DNA of 64,000 nucleotides. Origin: Adiantum capillus-veneris. Lineage: Eukaryota > Streptophyta > Polypodiopsida > Polypodiales > Pteridaceae. The stretch's first letter is position 1. Every line of letters starts with the position of its first letter. A model generated the notes under the pieces. The model saw only the letters and a program-made list of their open reading frames with translations, was not told the origin of the DNA and made no database searches. Below are positions 10,389 to 21,899 of the stretch, piece after piece. The translations under genes were made by a program, and so were the position numbers. The stretch lies in assembly GCA_014529385.2 (NCBI GenBank), contig CM043949.1, positions 147,973,850 to 148,037,849 on the forward strand, read 5' to 3'.

Positions 10389-12675
10389 TGGTGCAGCTAA
10401 ATTTGGTCCAAGCTAGGAGATGGTCAATGCCAGGTAGAGGCAGCATGTGAGTGCAGTGCAAAAGGCTAGGGCAGGTGCCAAGGCCCTAGGCAGCCAAAGG
10501 ATAGCGGAGGTGTATGCTCGAAGTGGTTTTTTAGGCCAAAGGTGTGCTGCAAAGAGCCAAGCAGGTTGGTGGACTTCTGTGCCCGATATGTGGGTTTTAT
10601 GTGCGAGAATGTGGTGTTCAATGTGCTTTCCAAGACGGTCCAGGCGGCTTGTCAAACGGAGCCCCAATGCTCAAAATATTGCAGTTTAAAGTTGAAGTGT
10701 GTAGCAGATCCCCAACGGACAGGGCAGCTGGGGACAGGTGGCCCACGTTGATGTCAGTGTATATGTGTGTAGTGCTCAAGTTGTGGAGCATGCCTGTCTT
10801 TTCGGATTGCGAATTGGAGCTCTCGATAGCAAGATATGGCCATTAGAAGATTTCCCAGGGGTCGGATCTGTGCTCACTTGACCGCATTGGAGGATGTGTC
10901 ATCTGGCAGTTTTGCAGCCTCGCCAAGGTTCTCGATAGAAGTGTGTGTTATGTGGAGCTAGTCGGAATTGACTGCATGCGGATATTCGGTTGGCCAGATA
11001 CAGGGACATGAAGTTGGGAGCCGATGGCAGTGGAAGGTGTGCAGATAATTTTTCAAGTTTTTGGTCGCCTTGGATAGCGAACTCCAAGGTATCGGAATAT
11101 AGTGGGGTTGGCACGGCCAGGGACCGGCAAAGTGGGGACTCGGCACCAATTTACAACTCGGTGATTGGATCACCTGGTGCTAATCGGAAGACAAGACAAG
11201 GAGGGGAGGAAAGTTGATTTTACCAGGGGAGTTTTTTTTAAAAAAATTGAAGGCCTTAAGGGTTATCACAAGGGGGAGTCACTATATGCTGCCACATGGC
11301 GCTGGGGAGATCCCATATACGCAGTTATGGGCCGGGTTCACGCTGTATAAGATCAGAGGCGTGGCCTTCATTGGGGTATGAAGCAAGGGAGTGACCTCCC
11401 GTTGCGCAAGCTATGGAGGAAAGCGCCGTTGGCGCTGCGCAGGCAGATGTTGGCTCTACTGAGCGATGCGCGGCCTTGCGGTGCTTATGGTGATGGTTTT
11501 TGGCGAGATAAGAGGGCGCCTCAGGTGGCGCGCCCGTGTGTGAGGAAGAGCCAGTGATGACGTGGCAGTGGATGGTCCCGTGAGGCCCGAAATTTTGAGG
11601 AGGAGAGAGGGAGCAATAGCAATGTCGCTATTGCCTCCCCCCCTCGGCTAAGAGGGAAGTCCCGCGGAGGTCAAGCATAGAGAGAAGAGAGAGAATCCGA
11701 GAAGGCTAAGTGGGCTGAGCAAAGTCCGAAGGACCATTTGGGACAGGACAAACCAAAGCAGAAGCCATCCGGGCAAACAAAAATTGAAGGAGGGCCATGT
11801 GAATAAAGCAAGGGCAAGGTAAGGCTGGACCAAAGTGGCAAAAGAGGAGTCGGGTAGAGAGGATAAGTCAAAGTCAAAGCATAAAGGGCAGTGCAAGGTT
11901 GAGTCCATAGGGTAAAAGATAAAAAATAAAAAATGAAGAGCCTAGAGGGCAATAGCGACGTCGTTAATGCCCCCCCCCCCCCCCCCCCCCCAAAGAGCAA
12001 AAGAGAGAAAGAGAGCATATGAAAAAGGCGGTGCCCCCTTCCCAAGAGATACCAAAAAAAGGTGCCACATGGACCAATTAGAGGGCAATTTCCCAAATTG
12101 AACCCCCCACCCTATAAAAGTCAAAAAATGATCAAATTAGGGGCTTGTTTTATCTTCTTCTTAGCTTTTGGAGCCCGTTTTGAAGCCTGAAAAGTGGAGC
12201 TTTTGGATAGAGGGGTGTGCCTGTCAAGCCCTTTGCATTTTTCTTGTGTAAATGGCCATGGTGATGGCAATGTGAGTTTGTATAAGTGTTTGGTGAAGTG
12301 CAATCGAGCGGTTGTTGCCTCTCTTGCTGTGGTTTCCCCTTCCCCCCTTTTCTTTCTCCTGCTTTCATGATTCTCTCTGGTGCCGGCTGTGTGGAAGTGT
12401 GTGCCCCCCCCCCGGACCGATGGTGTTGTGTGAGAGAGTGAGATTCAGTTGTTATGTGCATGTGTAAGGGTGGAGACAGGCCATGGCAACACGTGTGCAT
12501 CATGTGGTGGTTTTGTGGAGGGTGTGAGCAATAGAAATTGAGCAGGCGATGGTTTGCTAGTGTGAGTTGTGTGTTTGAAGGTGTTTTCCAAGTGGATTGG
12601 GGTGCTGTGAATGCCCTGAGCTATAGAGAGGCCCTTGCATTCATGCCAGCTGTGTTCTGCCATTCCCCCTCTCCA
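10389..12675 (+). repeat. 3' LTR of the gag-only element
   Basis: The partner of 6612-8883. A poly-C run has expanded to more than 20 C at about 11970, against about 9 in the 5' LTR; this accounts for much of the length difference. TATA box at about 12112. Confidence 0.85.
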
Positions 12676-13719
12676 CTGTAGTGGTCGTATCTGCAAAGCA
12701 TGTAATTATGAAATTTTGTTTAGTGAACCCCACCAGAATCAGGTGCTCCAGTTACTTATGCACACGGCTTGACCATGAGCTCTCTTTAAGGAGCCTTGTC
12801 AAGCCCAAGTATGCCTTAGTCTGTCTGCACACGGAATGGTCATCAAGTCCTTTACTTCAAGTTTTGGTAGCAGAACCATCTCAAAAGATGTGAAGATACT
12901 ATAACAATTGTCCAAGATGTCAACTGGAAGCTAGCCATGTAAGCTTACTGATCATATAACAAAAAACACGACTTTCTTAGCATAAATCCAAAAACAAATC
13001 TACTGCCAAGTAACCTGCTACAAGAAAATGAATGAGATCTTTGAATCTGACAGTTGCTCTTCAATAGCTCCCATGATCAAATGGAATAATAAGGAATTGC
13101 CCCAATAGTGGAGCAACATATTATCCACATAAGCACACACATTCTGAATCAAATAACTTCAAGCACTTTTGCTCCAAATATGCTATGCCTGGATCTAGTA
13201 GAAAGAACCCACCATGTAGACCCAAAAATACCCATCCATAGTGTACCTGCTTCTGAAGATCTTTCGAATCGCCTGGCTCAAATACCATTAAAATCACATA
13301 GCATTGATGGCCTCCACAATATACTAGAGCTTCACCTGAAGCATAGTGCAGCAGCCGCATCTCACAAACTTTTGGTAACTTAAGGTAATTACCAGCAAGA
13401 CTCCCTTTTACTAGTAGCCAAGACATCACTGACATAAGAATTAGGAATAATACCCAAATCCAGCCACATTTGGTACATTGCCCAAAGAAATGAAAAATCC
13501 TAAACACTTTATGCATTATCAGGGATGATTTATCATCATCACCCCTTCTAGCTTTACACCCATTACGAAAAATCTTAGGACTTTCTAGACCTGTATCATT
13601 AGAGAGATTTTTACTAGGTTCTTGAGGTTGATAATGAATAATAGCTTTGTCCTGAAAATCTTCATCCAGAACATCCGTGGGAAAATCATCCTTGGAAGTC
13701 TCTGCATTCTTCAAAGCTC
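12676..13719. other. Unassigned segment between two LTR elements
   Basis: No similarity to the expected 5' half of element C's LTR (compare 46343-47170), which should have been here. That half is therefore deleted or replaced. A minus-strand open frame of 226 codons (13121-13801) crosses into the LTR and shows no family signature, so it is probably fortuitous. Confidence 0.45.
13060..13400 (-). pseudogene. Possible pentatricopeptide-repeat gene fragment (weak)
   Basis: On the minus strand, one frame with several stops reads a pattern reminiscent of PPR units: SFYQIQA, HIWSKSA, SYLIQN, then ISFIFL. These resemble the V-F-x-x-M ... W-x-x-x-I-x-x-Y-x-x-N ... T-F-x-x-L spacing of plant PPR repeats. 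The match is weak and broken by stops. It could equally be unrelated non-coding DNA. Confidence 0.2.
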
Positions 13720-15460
13720 GAATTTTGACACCCTCTTTTGATCGAATCTGAGGATACTCCCAAAAGAGAAAATGTAGCTCGTGAGATGAAGTAGTTTTCA
13801 TAATGTTTTCGAAATTTTGAAGTCAAGGGTAATTTTACATGAAATTTATGGCCGAATTCAAAACTGCCACCTCATACACCAAGAAGTCTTCATATTTTCT
13901 CTCACCCTTCCACATACCTACTCTCTCTTATACACTCCTCCCTCTCTTTCCCACACCCAAACCTGCAACTCCCATGTTCTATTTCACCCTCTTCACCATT
14001 GCCACTTCTCTCACACCTCCATAGCATTCATCCTCCATTTCTACACCGCTATGTGCTCCCCTTCCTCTCTGCATATATGTCCATATTACCATATCCTCTT
14101 CAGATTTCTAAAGAACCACAAAAAATCAGTAAAAATCCAAGTTTAGTCTCTACAAATGAAGGATTTTATCATGAATTATCCAAGGTTTGAAGATAACATA
14201 GCTTCATCGACACGTGCAACTTCGCCATGCTGACCGCTTCTTCTACCGGTGCTGTAAAGAGGTGAATGACAACTTCTCCAAAGCTTCAACCTCTCTATAC
14301 AAGATTATCCATTCTCTACCTTTTCTCATTATATATCTCACCATTTGCTGAAAGATTTTGTAAATGTTTTGTAATGATTATTATTAACCACTAACCACTA
14401 ACCTTATTGTAAAAATACACCCTCTACTATCTATTAGAGTAGGCACTCCCAAATTATTCACTCAATTCTCTCTCCTTTCATCCTCAATAATTCTCTTCCC
14501 TTGACCCCACATCCATGTGACTCAAAGGATAGACCCACCCTCATTTAAAACATAAAAATATGCATAATCTTTGATTTTTTCATATAAACTTGATTAGGTG
14601 TAATCCTAATCGGGGCTTCTAAAACTTATAAATAGATCTCTTCTATCCCTTGTAAATCATCACATGATCACACTACACCACACCATTCTCCACACATAAC
14701 ACACACTCTTCAAGCCTAGTTGTATAAAGTGTGTGCATTTTGAGCGTTCTATTCCATCACTACACAAGGTGCATCGAGAATCTTGAAGTTAGTTATGCCA
14801 TCTAGAGGAGTGGAGTGATGTCATACTCTTCATCACACTTGTAGCCTACTCTTGTGCATAAATAAGATTTATATTTTTGGGTGCAATTGTATGCAGCAAA
14901 TACGACTCTTCTCTCCAAATTGACTTGATAAGTTGGCTCATCAGGTGGTTGAAGGTATATTGTCCTTGAAGTTTGTTGTGCCATTTCATGCTTGGTGGTT
15001 TGAGGGCTTGTTTAATTGTTTGCCTAAAAATTCAATTGTAAGAGGGTGCTTGGTGAGAGGGCTCCCGTGACCCTAAGACAATTTGTGTATTGGCAACAAG
15101 GTCAAGTTTTGTGTTGTCTCTCAGTTTCTCACCAAGCTTTGTGTGCATCTAGTCTTCAAGGCTAAGAGTGAGTTGCTCAAGTTGATTTGTGCTCTTTACC
15201 TCACTTTGGTGTGGTGAATGCTTGTGTTTGGTGTGTGTGGTTATCTTGCATTCCCCTCTCTTTGTGTGTTTGAGTACAAGGAGATATCACGTGCGTCCTA
15301 GTTCGCACCTACAACTAGGTGGTGCCCCTTTCTTGTTTGGTTTTTGGATGTGGGTTGTTGTTGTCTTTGATTGTGCTTGCCCCAGCCCCAATTGAGCAGC
15401 ACAGGAGCCTCGAAGGGTTTTAGAGGCCACTATTCTTGTTGCCCACCCCGGACTGCCTCA
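13720..15460 (+). repeat. 5' LTR of element C, lacking its 5' half
   Basis: Aligns with 47171-48921 from 'ttttgacaccctctt' to the terminal CA at 15459-15460. The first 830 bp present in the 3' LTR (46343-47170) are missing. It has a TATA-like cttataaatag at about 14626 in both LTRs. Divergence between copies is clearly higher than between the B or copia LTR pairs. Confidence 0.8.
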
Positions 15461-15464
15461 ATTT

Positions 15465-15485
15465 TGGTGGCCCGCCGACTGAGGA
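15465..15485 (+). promoter_or_regulatory. Primer binding site (element C)
   Basis: It begins tggtggcccgccgactgagg, 4 nt after the LTR end, and resembles the B site (tggtgcccccactgagga) with small indels. The interior then runs 190 bp to the element A insertion. Confidence 0.5.
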
Positions 15486-15677
15486 CTAGCGGTTGTGTTG
15501 TACACAAGGTAAGTCTTCAAAAAACTAGTTGTTTTTACATGAACAATCCACCACCTCCTAATCCCGCTCATGCAATTCAATTTCATTAGTTTCATTGGGT
15601 GCAAGGGATTAGGATAAATGTTCACATTGATAGGAAAATCTTTTTTCAAAAACGTTTTGTTATTCCTCTTTGGTGCT

Positions 15678-16320
<643 letters not shown>

Positions 16321-16324
16321 TTTT

Positions 16325-16342
16325 TGGCGCCGCTGTCGGGGA
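16325..16342 (+). promoter_or_regulatory. Primer binding site, tRNA-Asp type (element A)
   Basis: tggcgccgctgtcgggga, 4 nt after the LTR. It differs at two positions from the complement of the plant tRNA-Asp 3' end (from family knowledge), a primer used by Athila-type elements. Confidence 0.7.
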
Positions 16343-16530
16343 AATGCCCTACACTAAGCTCGGTTAAGCACCTTACGCTTTCTTGTGATGCAATTTCAAT
16401 TGAAGGATTTGTGAAGAAGGAAGGTGTGTGGTTGTGTGGAGAAGATTTTTGTTACACTGTACTATCTTTTTTGTTTTCTGTAAAGTAGGAGTTACAATTT
16501 TTTTGCAATGTACTGTTAGAATTAAGATAT

Positions 16531-18529
16531 TGCGTAGCGTTAAATGGTAACCTTGCATTTGCACTACATTTCTACTCAAATGTATATATTTTTTATCAAA
16601 GTTTTAAGCTAGTGTTCATTCTCTCTGTCCGTAATAGCCTTTTTCCATACAAACACCTTACCCTTATTATATCTTTATGCATTTACATCATATTTCTCTC
16701 TTCATGCTGAATGTAAATAGTAAACTTAATTCTACTCTCCTAGTTTTTTTACTGCATATTCTTTTAACTAATTACCTTTACTAATTTAAATACCTATCTA
16801 CATCCCATAATTTGTAAATAAATAATTTATGGGCACTTATCTTACCCATCTTCTCTCAAGGGTAGGGTTAACCTTGTAGGCCTTCCCTTCCCCACCACTA
16901 TGTGACCCAAGTCTTGGATCATTTACTTGTGTTGGTCAACAAATCTTAAATATAATGTATATCCCCAATAAATCAAACTTTATTGGAGCCTACCTCATTT
17001 GTTTAAGGTGGATTCCCTTTTGAAAAAAGCATGCTACACCTTGGATGCATGCTAAAGGGCCCCCTGCAAGGAGACTTGGTTCAAAAGGTGTTTTGGATGC
17101 ATCTTGAACGCCTTAGCTCGTGGGTATACTTGAGGAACACTCCAAAATTAGCTTAAACACTTTGAGAAGGTCAACTTTTCCTTTTACAGCACCCAATTCT
17201 GAGTTACAGGCTGAAAGTTATGGTGAAAACAAGGTGCTGCGGACACTGTTACTGCAGGTCAAAGTTACAATCAGGTAAACCACAAAGGTGAAACGTTTTC
17301 TTGACTTATCCAACATTCTAAAATACCAATGGGGAGTTAAAAACCACTTGCATGTGGAGGGGTCGGCTCAAGATGCTTCCAGAGACACAACAAACAGGAT
17401 GGGGACACTCTGTAGGAGCCACTGGAGGGACATCATGGTGGGGCCCACATACATTATCAACCCTTATGGAGCCTCCACGACCTAAAAGGCTATTTTTAAT
17501 GAAAAAATAAGTCCTTTATTTGTATAATTGAAGGAATGGTCAAAAGGGAACCTAACTATGGTTAATTACCTACCCTAGTCAAGTTTAACCTAACCCAAGG
17601 TCTTGTACAGCTATAAAAAGGCCCTTTCGCAAGCACAAAAATACACACACCTACTCCATTGCAGAAAATAAGCTCCTCTAAAGTTAGGGAAGCCCTAATA
17701 TCTCTCTCCTCTTCTCTCCCTATCCATTTCCTAAGCTCGCTATCATAAGCGGCACCATAGAGAGAGCATCAATATGCTATTGCTACCATTCTCGTGCAAA
17801 CATTTCTCTTATCATACTCATCCCTAAATAAGGATTGTAGATTCTATATGAGAGCAAGGATATCAAGTTCAATGATCTATCTCATGGTCTGATCAACAAA
17901 TTGTTGCAATTGGGGTGTCGTCGTCACACTTTTGCTCTAAACGTATGTAAAATTGGTAAGCCTATCTTGGCAGCTTCTCATATTTTGTGCTCATTGGGTT
18001 GCTTGTTTGTTGAGAAAGTTTTTGTGCACCATGGTGTCTATTTTCTTGGCTTCTCTCCTTATGTTGTGTGTAAGTAAGTCTTGGGGCTGCATAGATGGAG
18101 AAGAGCTCTCTATGCATGCCGCCTTATGTGTGTAAGTAGTCTCTTCTTTTGGGAAAGGAAAGGAGTTGTCAAGTATTTGTGCATTATGGTGTTTTGAGTT
18201 TTGAGGTTTTGTGCTTGATTTTCTTAGAAGTATTTGAGAACTAATATGGTGAAGGTCAATCTTTGCATGTGAGTTTGTGCAGTGTTCAAAGGGATTGCTT
18301 AAGGAGTGTGTGTTGAATGGTTGAAGGGCATTTTTTGTTGAAGCACATAAGGAAGGTGTGAGTGTGTGTGTGTGTGTGTTTGTGTGTGTTGTATATGGTT
18401 TGTTTTGGTTTCCTTCTTTCTCCATAAAAGAGTGTGGTGCCCCTAAGAAATATGCGTGTGTAGGGTCTCACGGAGTGGTTGTCTGGTGGGAGCCTTGAGT
18501 TGAGCCCCATCTCAAAAGATCCGCTCTCA
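16531..18529 (+). repeat. 5' LTR of element B
   Basis: 1999 bp, starting TGCGTAGCGTTAAATGG and ending CCGCTCTCA. TATA box ctataaaaag at 17611. The 3' LTR differs by scattered substitutions and a shorter GT run (18361-18390 here). Confidence 0.9.
17611..17620 (+). promoter_or_regulatory. LTR TATA box (element B)
   Basis: ctataaaaag, conserved at about 25698 in the 3' LTR. Predicted transcript start about 17645, near 'acacacacc'. Confidence 0.55.
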
Positions 18530-18535
18530 TAAAAG

Positions 18536-18553
18536 TGGTGCCCCCACTGAGGA
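18536..18553 (+). promoter_or_regulatory. Primer binding site (element B)
   Basis: tggtgcccccactgagga begins 6 nt after the LTR end. The tRNA is not identified, but the site is shared almost exactly with the gag-only element and loosely with element C. Confidence 0.6.
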
Positions 18554-18879
18554 ACTTTCCTAATTGCCTTCTATTCTCCTCTTGAACAATAGAGTTGCAC
18601 CATACGCTTTTCATTTTTCACAACGCATCAGAATTAACATTTGTGTAGATCGTAATTTTTTTTTTACCAACAACGCATTGTTTTTATGTTTGGAGCAGAA
18701 AGACTTGGTGAAATCTTGGCATCTCCAAATCCCATCATTCTTCCATTCATTAATTATGATGATTAATTTGATGTCCATGTTTTTATTTTGTTTTGAGGCA
18801 GGGACAAGATGCGCTTTGATAGCGATCCACTCAAAGGAAACTTTTTTCAAGAGAAAGAAAAAGGAGAACACATTGTCAC

Positions 18880-19092
18880 ATGAACCAACCTGGAGCTGCT
18901 TCTCCTTTTACACCCATAGCTCGTCAATCTGTGCACATCATAATTACTACAAAATTTAGATTTCAAGCAACCATTAGGAGAATTTTTGGACCCACTCGCC
19001 TTAATGAAATTAATGCCTCAATCAACCCTTTTATTTTGCCTATGATAAATTATGAACTAACACTTGATGTATATATTTTCATTTTGATGTGA
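18880..19092 (+). CDS. Conserved 70-aa leader ORF upstream of gag (element B)
   Basis: A small intact frame starts with ATG at 18880 and ends at a TGA at 19090, 53 bp before the gag ATG. It aligns without gaps to the leader ORF of element C (39527-39739), with 36 of 70 residues identical by my count. Conserved blocks are MNQ at the start, F-x-P-x-ARQ-x-VH, TK-x-x-FQ, IN-x-SIN-x-FI-x-P and the end DVYIFIL. It has no zinc knuckle, signal peptide or membrane helix that I can see. Retention of frame and length while gag and pol in element C have collapsed suggests past selection on a real product, but I recognise no family. It could be an accessory protein or a translated leader peptide that tunes gag translation. 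Confidence 0.6.
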   Translation: MNQPGAASPFTPIARQSVHIIITTKFRFQATIRRIFGPTRLNEINASINPFILPMINYELTLDVYIFILM

Positions 19093-19145
19093 TCACTCAT
19101 CGTAGTCAAAACTTTGTGGTACACAAGCCTCCTTGTATTGTAAAA

Positions 19146-21890
19146 ATGTCAAGCACTTTTCCTACCTTTCATTCTAAAAATGGTGAGGATGCACAAAAAT
19201 TTCTGGATAATTTGGAGATGGCACACCTCATCTCTGGGAGAGATCAAGAAGAGGTAAAGCTGCGTGCTTTTCCACTCGTTCTCAAAGGGGAGGCTAAGGC
19301 ATGGTACGAGGCCTTGCAACCTCAAAACAAAACCAATTGGGAGAGGCTACGTGCAATTTTTCTTGCCAAATTTGGGCAAGGAGATACTCCAGAGGGTCTT
19401 TGGAATTGTCTACTTCAACATAAACAGGTATTCCTTGAAGACTACCCATCTTATGGGGCCGTTTTCCTTAACCTATGGGATAGATGGGAGGCTACCTTAC
19501 AAAACCAAGGTGGTGCACCAAACTTTCTAAAGAAAGATAGGTTCATAGCTGGCTTGTATCCAATTTTGAAGACCAAGGTAGAGTTAAAATTCCCATCAAC
19601 ATTTGAGGAAGCACGTGAGGTGGCCATGGTCAAATTCAAGAAGTTAAATTTTCAAGCACATAGAACAAGGGACCTAAATGAAGTCATTGAGAGGGATTCT
19701 TCACCAAGCATGGGAGCACAAGTTAGGGGCTCTCTTGCCCAAAATTCACAAATAGGGGAAGGATCACAACAAGAGATCTTGCAAAGATTAACTCAACAAC
19801 TAGAGAGTCTCACCTTGAATCTAGTGCAGGGCCTACCCCAACAACGACAACCAAGAGAAGGGAATCGCAATCAACGACGTCAAGCACAAGAGTTGAGATG
19901 CTGGAATTGCAACGAAGTTGGTCATGGCATGTATAATTGCCCTCACCCTCGAAGGCTTCCAGGGGACATATACCCTCCTAGACCCCCTCCGCTCATGGTG
20001 CAGCAAGAGCATGCTCAAGCCCCGCAAATTCTTCGTCGACCACCACCACCTCCAGTGGCAAACATCCCTCCTGTCCCACCAATGGAGGAAGAGAGGGGAG
20101 TAAATGTCATAAAGCTGGAAGAGGAGATAGAGGTGAGCCCTATACATTTTGATGTTATGGCAGCAGAAAAGTGCACAAGAGCACACAACAAGGATGAAGA
20201 CAGAAGGAATGAAGAGTCAGAACCTGCAAGGAAGGAGAGGAAGAAAAAGTCAAAGAAGGAGGAAGGAGGCAAGAAGCAGAGGTCAAGGCGAAGGGAGATC
20301 GGTATCAACGATTTTCCATTAGGAAAGAATATGGAATCCTACAACATCTTAGAAGATTTGCAAACTCAAAAGCCCAATATTTCTTGGCCTCAACTCCTAC
20401 ATCTATCACCCAAGGTGAGAAAGCACTGGTCCAAACTTGTAAGCACAAGACTCCCAAGAAAGAAAGAAAAGGTGACAGTAAAGGCATTGACTTCAAAGCC
20501 ACAACAAGATGTGGAACCTATTGTAGATGCTTATGTAAGGGGTAGGAAGGTATCCAATGTGTATGTTGATGGTGGAGCTCAAATGTGTGTGATCACGGAA
20601 AGAGCCATGAATAGACTAGGGCTTGAAATCACTAAATCCTCTAATTGTCAAGCTAGGCTGGCCAACAATGCAAGTGTGAAGTGCCTAGGGATCATCGAGA
20701 ATGTAAAAGTTTATGTATGTAATATAGATGCACGTGTGGACATGTATGTTATGCCAGCCAAGGGGGAGGGCTATCCCATCATCCTAGGGAGGCCTTGGCT
20801 CATTGCTGTGAATGCAGATCAAAAATGGGGACGAGGAAAATTGATTCTCAAAAAGGGGCAACATGTAGTATACGATTGGCATGAAGGAGAGCAGCTCGAC
20901 ATCAACTATGAGACCACGGCTGATGAAGAAAGCGAAGAGAGTTTTGGCTCAAGCGATGAGGAAAGTTCAACTACTACATCCAATAGCAAAGAAGAATCAT
21001 CTTTGGAGGTAATGGGAATCATCTTCAACACATCAAAAACTCCATCGATAGAGGTTGACCCAACAAAGGAGCAAACAAAGGATGAAAAAGGTGACCACAA
21101 GCACTTTGAAGACTTTGAGAGGATGCTTGCAAAAGATCTTACCCCTGAGGAGAAGCGGTCCTACATCGATATGCTCAAGAGGTATCCCAATTTGTTTATC
21201 ACTGATTACTCACAAATTAGAGGTGTGGATGTTATAGAGCATGGCATAGAATTAAAACCAGGTACTAAACCTGTGGCTCAAAAGCTAAGGCGCCTAGGAA
21301 AAATACAACAAGAGGCACTTTTGACAGAGGTTAACCGACTCCTCAAAGCTGGTTTCATTTACCCTATGTCTAACTCTGAGTGGGTATCCCCAATTGTAGT
21401 AACCCCTGAAAAGAACGGAAAATGGAGGGTCTGTGTTGACTACAAACCGCTCAATGCTGCAACAAAGAGGGATCATTTTCCTCTTCCTTTCCAAGATGAA
21501 ATCTTAAACGAAGTAGCCGGCTATGAATGTTACACAATGTGTGATGGGTATTCAGAGTATTTTCAAATCAGAATAGCAGAAGAAGATCAGTTAAAAACCA
21601 CTTTCATCACACCTTAGGGTTGCTTTGCCTATAGAGTGATGCCATTTGGGCTCACAAATGCTCCTAGTACCTTTATAAGGTTTACAACTCTTGTCTTTCA
21701 GCCCTTCTTTGGAAAGTCAATTAGGGTTTTTATGGATGACTTCTGTATCTATAGTAGCCAAAGACTTCATGGCCAAAAAGTTGAGGAGGGGCTTAGGAGG
21801 CTTCATCAATTTGGGGGACAGCATAATCCTGAGAAGTGTCACATTGCAGAGTCACAAGTGGTATTGCTAGGTCATGTGGTTTCTTTGTAA
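19146..21890 (+). pseudogene. Gag, protease and reverse transcriptase of element B
   Basis: The frame is open upstream to 19089, but the first ATG is 19146. Gag domain: residues about 1-190 after that ATG, with DAQKFLDNLE and FPLVLKGEAKAWYEAL. A zinc knuckle (CWNCNEVGHGMYNC) lies at about 19900. A basic Lys/Arg-rich linker (20220-20310) follows. Protease: VDGGAQMCVITE at about 20568 and IILGRPWL at about 20780; D-G-G replaces the usual D-S/T-G, a variant known in Tat elements. Reverse transcriptase: CVDYKPLNAATKRDHFPLPF, MPFGLTNAP and the active site FMDD (about 21733). In-frame stops are TAG at 21615 (where related elements have Trp) and TAA at 21888. The protein is therefore split, though only two changes separate it from open. 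Confidence 0.9.
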
Positions 21891-21899
21891 GGAATTCAA

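Larger units (their letters stand above)
6612..12675 (+). mobile_element. Gag-only non-autonomous LTR retrotransposon (TR-GAG-like), about 6.1 kb
   Basis: Two direct repeats of about 2.3 kb flank a 1.5-kb interior that holds a primer binding site, one gag-like frame and a purine tract, but no protease, reverse transcriptase, RNase H or integrase. This matches the described class of plant terminal-repeat elements with GAG only. Both repeats start TGGTGCAGC and end in CA next to a CT-rich run. The primer site resembles those of the Tat-like elements B and C in this window (16 of 18 positions shared with B), which suggests that they supplied the enzymes. The gag frame has three internal stops, so this copy is inactive as a protein donor. 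Confidence 0.8.

Noticed and set aside
13121-13801. 226-codon minus-strand frame
   Set aside because: It spans the junction between unrelated sequence and element C's LTR, so it cannot be an ancestral gene; no recognisable domain.
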